A stretch of 64,000 nucleotides of DNA from contig JALGQZ010000016.1 of assembly GCA_023105745.1 (NCBI GenBank), forward strand, positions 26,715,154 through 26,779,153, written 5' to 3'. The notes beneath the pieces are model-generated. The model did no database searches, was not told the DNA's origin, and was given only the letters and a program-made list of their open reading frames with translations. Shown here piece by piece: positions 61,566 through 64,000 of this stretch. Source of the stretch: Austropuccinia psidii (taxonomy: Eukaryota > Basidiomycota > Pucciniomycetes > Pucciniales > Sphaerophragmiaceae). Numbering within the stretch: the stretch's first letter is position 1; each line of letters opens with the position of its first letter. A program made the translations under genes and the position numbers.

Positions 61566-63132
61566 TATCACAACCACAAATAATCACCCCCCTCAATGGC
61601 TGTTGCAGAAATTCCAACCTGAAACCAAGTTATGGTCAATTGGCCATATAATATGTTTATGGCCAATTGTACCCCTTTGCTGCTCTATGTCCTCTTGGCC
61701 ATAACACCCTTACACTGGCCAAATATGGCCCCAGGCCATATCTTGCCTTCATTGGCCTCATTGGCCAATTCTCCACCTCACCAACCCCTAGGCCATTATC
61801 CTTGTCTTTGGGCCTGGGGGGTCCTTTCAGTCTTCCAGCGGCCCATGGCCTCTCTAGCCATCACCAGGGACCTGGGCCCAACCCTTTATGTTAGGGAGTT
61901 TTGGGCCATTTAAGCCCCCTATGGCCTCTATGGTCAATGGGGCTATTAGGCCCCTTTTGGCCCGATTCCAATGAGGCCAAGGGGGCAGTCCATCAGCCCC
62001 CAAAGCCAGGTGGGCCCACCTGAGCCAATTTTGGCACCAAAACCCACTCTACCCAAAATGGCCAAAACCCACCTTAGGAACCACAAAATGGCCTCTGGCA
62101 ACCACCAGAGGCCACCAGCTCAAAGCAAGGATTCCCCTCCAGTTCAGGGGAAGACTTCCATTTCTTCAATGAACTCCGTACTCAAGGACCAGGAGTGGTG
62201 CATATATGGTATAATATACCATTATGTACCATTTTTGCTCAGCAATCAAATGGTGACACTTTCAGGACCCAATTGCGTGATTCCAAATCAAGTCCCAAAT
62301 CCATCACAAATTTCAAAGGAGGACCTTTCAGCTATTCAGTCTGGGAATTCCTTGGCAGCTACTAGAAGACCATTTGAGGACCTCAACCACCTGTCCCTGA
62401 AAGAGTTGGGTTTTCAATTCTCATCAGGACCATTCTAAAGGCAATTCTGAGAGGTAATAAATCATTTCAATCATTTTCAAGGCATCAAGTACTCAGAATA
62501 CCTTGGAAACTCAATTGGTCCATACAGGTAGTAATCAAGCATCCTTTATGGCCTTGGCCCAATTGGACCAATTCATATTCCACTGTGGGAATTCAGTCCC
62601 ACAGTTCAATTCTCAAGATGGCCAGAACTGTATTGGCTTGATTCAGACAATAAAGCCAGGTGACTAACCTTCCAGGATAAGCCTTTCAGCTTTTCACATA
62701 TACTGGCCACTTTTGATTACCTGGGGACTTTTTCCCCGGTTAATTAATATATTGGATTTATTTTTATCCCTATTTTGTTTTACCTTATTGAAGTAAATAC
62801 TGATAATTCTAAGTCAGTCATTTGCACCTTTTCTTCTTTTCCTGTCAGTGGATATTGGTGGTCATATGCTTTACTAATTCCATTGTTCTTTCTGGCAGGT
62901 TGAAACAGTGAATTGAGGATTCATTTGGTTGGCTCTTTGGCCTTTGGCATTTCTTATTGTCCTGGCCATTGGCTTCCTTTTCTTTTATTCTTTTTGCATA
63001 CCTGTCTTTACCTTTTATTATTATTTAAAGAAATATATTCTTTTTATCTCTTTATTCTTTTGGATCCCTCCAGGCGAGTTCTTGATTCCTGAGTTCCAGG
63101 CTACTCTTGCTTTCATAAGAGCCCCTGTGACA
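61566..63132 (+). repeat. Gyp-H 3' LTR
   Basis: 1567 bp, starts TATCACAACC (TG changed to TA) and ends CCTGTGACA. It has the same GGCC-dense block (61636-62120) and 12-bp inverted repeat (61637-61669) as the 5' LTR. Differences from the 5' LTR include a roughly 40-bp deletion near 62050 and an insertion near 61945. Right target half CAAAG follows. Confidence 0.92.
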
Positions 63133-63469
63133 CAAAGATATATAAATACAATTTTATTTTACATCAGGGAAAACTATATTTGAAAAGATGCCAAATCAAA
63201 AAACTGCAATTGAAATAAGAGGATTGCAAATGATCTCAAGGGAAATGGATTCAAAATGAAATGTTAAATGATTAATTTTCACCTCTGTCATCTTATATAA
63301 AATTAAAAATATTTGCCACTTGCTATCAGAATTTCTCATGTATTTTTATAAATCACTTAGAGTATTTTCTTTAAAGCTTCTAGACCTTATTTATCTGTTT
63401 TTTCAAATTTATTTTGGTTGAGAAATTTAATCTCTTGAAATGTTTAGTTTTGTTAAATTTGACATTTCT
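63133..63469. other. Right flank of Gyp-H
   Basis: AT-rich DNA that was continuous with 42899 before Gyp-H inserted. No ORF. Confidence 0.5.
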
Positions 63470-64000
63470 TGTCAGGCTGAGTTTATGTTAAGGTGATAAT
63501 AATAGTATATCCAATCTCAACTATGACTGTGACACAGATAATATGTTTAAAAATATTTTGAAGATGAATTATAAAGCCTTTATTATAAGAAAATAGTGGT
63601 GGTGAGTGCTATGAAAAGCCCAGGATTAAGCTTTACCAATTGGGTTATTATAATTAATTCTGAAATAATTAAGTCCAGAATTATACCTGATTATCTTCAA
63701 AGAATATAACTGTTTGTAGACAGTTTTACTACATTGGAATTCAAGAACAGCATGGGGATTTCACTTTTGGGAAGAGAGAGGTCCCTTTTTATCCTGAAAT
63801 TGGGTGGAAGGACCATTGATCCTTTCCACATGGAGGAAGTGAAGAGTTTTCACTTCCAAGGATAGGCTTGTGGCTATTACACACCCTGTATAACCTCTAT
63901 TGCACTCAGATGTGAGAAGGTTTTACTACTACAGGGTGGAAATTTCAATTTGGGGACCACATAGCTTTCTTCTGATGTGCGTGATTCATAGAATGCTGCA
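63470..64000 (+). mobile_element. LTR-X3, partial, runs off the window
   Basis: Starts TGTCAGGCTGAG and aligns to 32719-33290 in the same direction (GTGGTGGTGAGTGCT; CTTTTTATCCTGAAATTGGGTGG). The palindrome of X1/X2 is decayed here. Whether this is a solo LTR or part of a full element cannot be seen. Confidence 0.75.

Larger units (their letters stand above)
42900..63132 (+). mobile_element. Gyp-H, complete but inactive, carrying nested Gyp-N
   Basis: Chromodomain Ty3/Gypsy element with both LTRs (42900-44474, 61566-63132), a 5-bp target duplication with one mismatch (TAAAG/CAAAG), and gag-PR-RT-RNase H-integrase-chromodomain order. About 9.6 kb without the insert. It is split at 46361/57025 by a 10.66-kb Gyp-N. 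Many stops, frame slips and loss of catalytic residues show it is long dead; the LTR pair differs by many substitutions and indels. Confidence 0.92.

Noticed and set aside
1..64000. tRNA, rRNA or other structural RNA genes
   Set aside because: None recognised on either strand by reading; a covariance-model search would be needed to exclude small ones.

Overview
The window looks like nuclear DNA of a rust fungus (Pucciniales), most like Austropuccinia psidii. I base this on AT-rich DNA, one gene with six short introns (57-89 nt), almost complete coverage by Ty3/Gypsy retrotransposons, and gag/pol proteins that I recognise from memory as the types abundant in that rust. No database was searched. 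Only one ordinary host gene is clearly visible: a ubiquitin-conjugating enzyme of the UBE2W type at 39584-40543 (minus strand, seven exons).

The names used here are mine. Gyp-H is an old, mutated chromodomain Ty3/Gypsy element (LTRs about 1.57 kb). Gyp-N is a younger chromodomain Ty3/Gypsy element (LTRs 2.0 kb, nearly intact ORFs) that inserted into the gag gene of Gyp-H. Gyp-D is an older, badly decayed relative of Gyp-H. LTR-X is a family of 1.4 kb solo LTRs ending TGTCAG...CTGACA. A 464-bp TRIM-like element lies in the flank.

Locus A (1-25001): flank, TRIM, Gyp-H 5' LTR and gag, then a Gyp-N tandem array LTR-internal-LTR-internal-LTR plus 75 bp of a third internal region, which ends abruptly at 25001. 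Middle region (25002-40755): Gyp-D (25002-35898), interrupted by two solo LTR-X copies and a reverse-oriented gag relic; then AT-rich DNA, a 743-bp decamer minisatellite (37882-38624) and the UBE2W gene. Locus B (40756-64000): a near-identical copy of positions 1-16264 at a constant offset of 40755, but with a single Gyp-N copy. Gyp-N here is bounded by a GAGGG target-site duplication, after which the second half of Gyp-H resumes (57025-63132), followed by flank and a third LTR-X running off the window.

Ancestral layering can be read directly. TRIM and Gyp-H sit in the flank, Gyp-N landed in the Gyp-H gag zinc knuckle, its two LTRs drifted apart, and then LTR-mediated unequal exchange and a roughly 40-kb duplication made the present layout. 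The duplication could also be an assembly effect (two haplotypes of a dikaryon joined), which read mapping would settle. The most interesting points are the tandem LTR-sharing array with LTR-type signatures, two clustered in-frame stop codons shared by all Gyp-N copies, overlapping reading frames at the start of gag, and the phased A-tract minisatellite.
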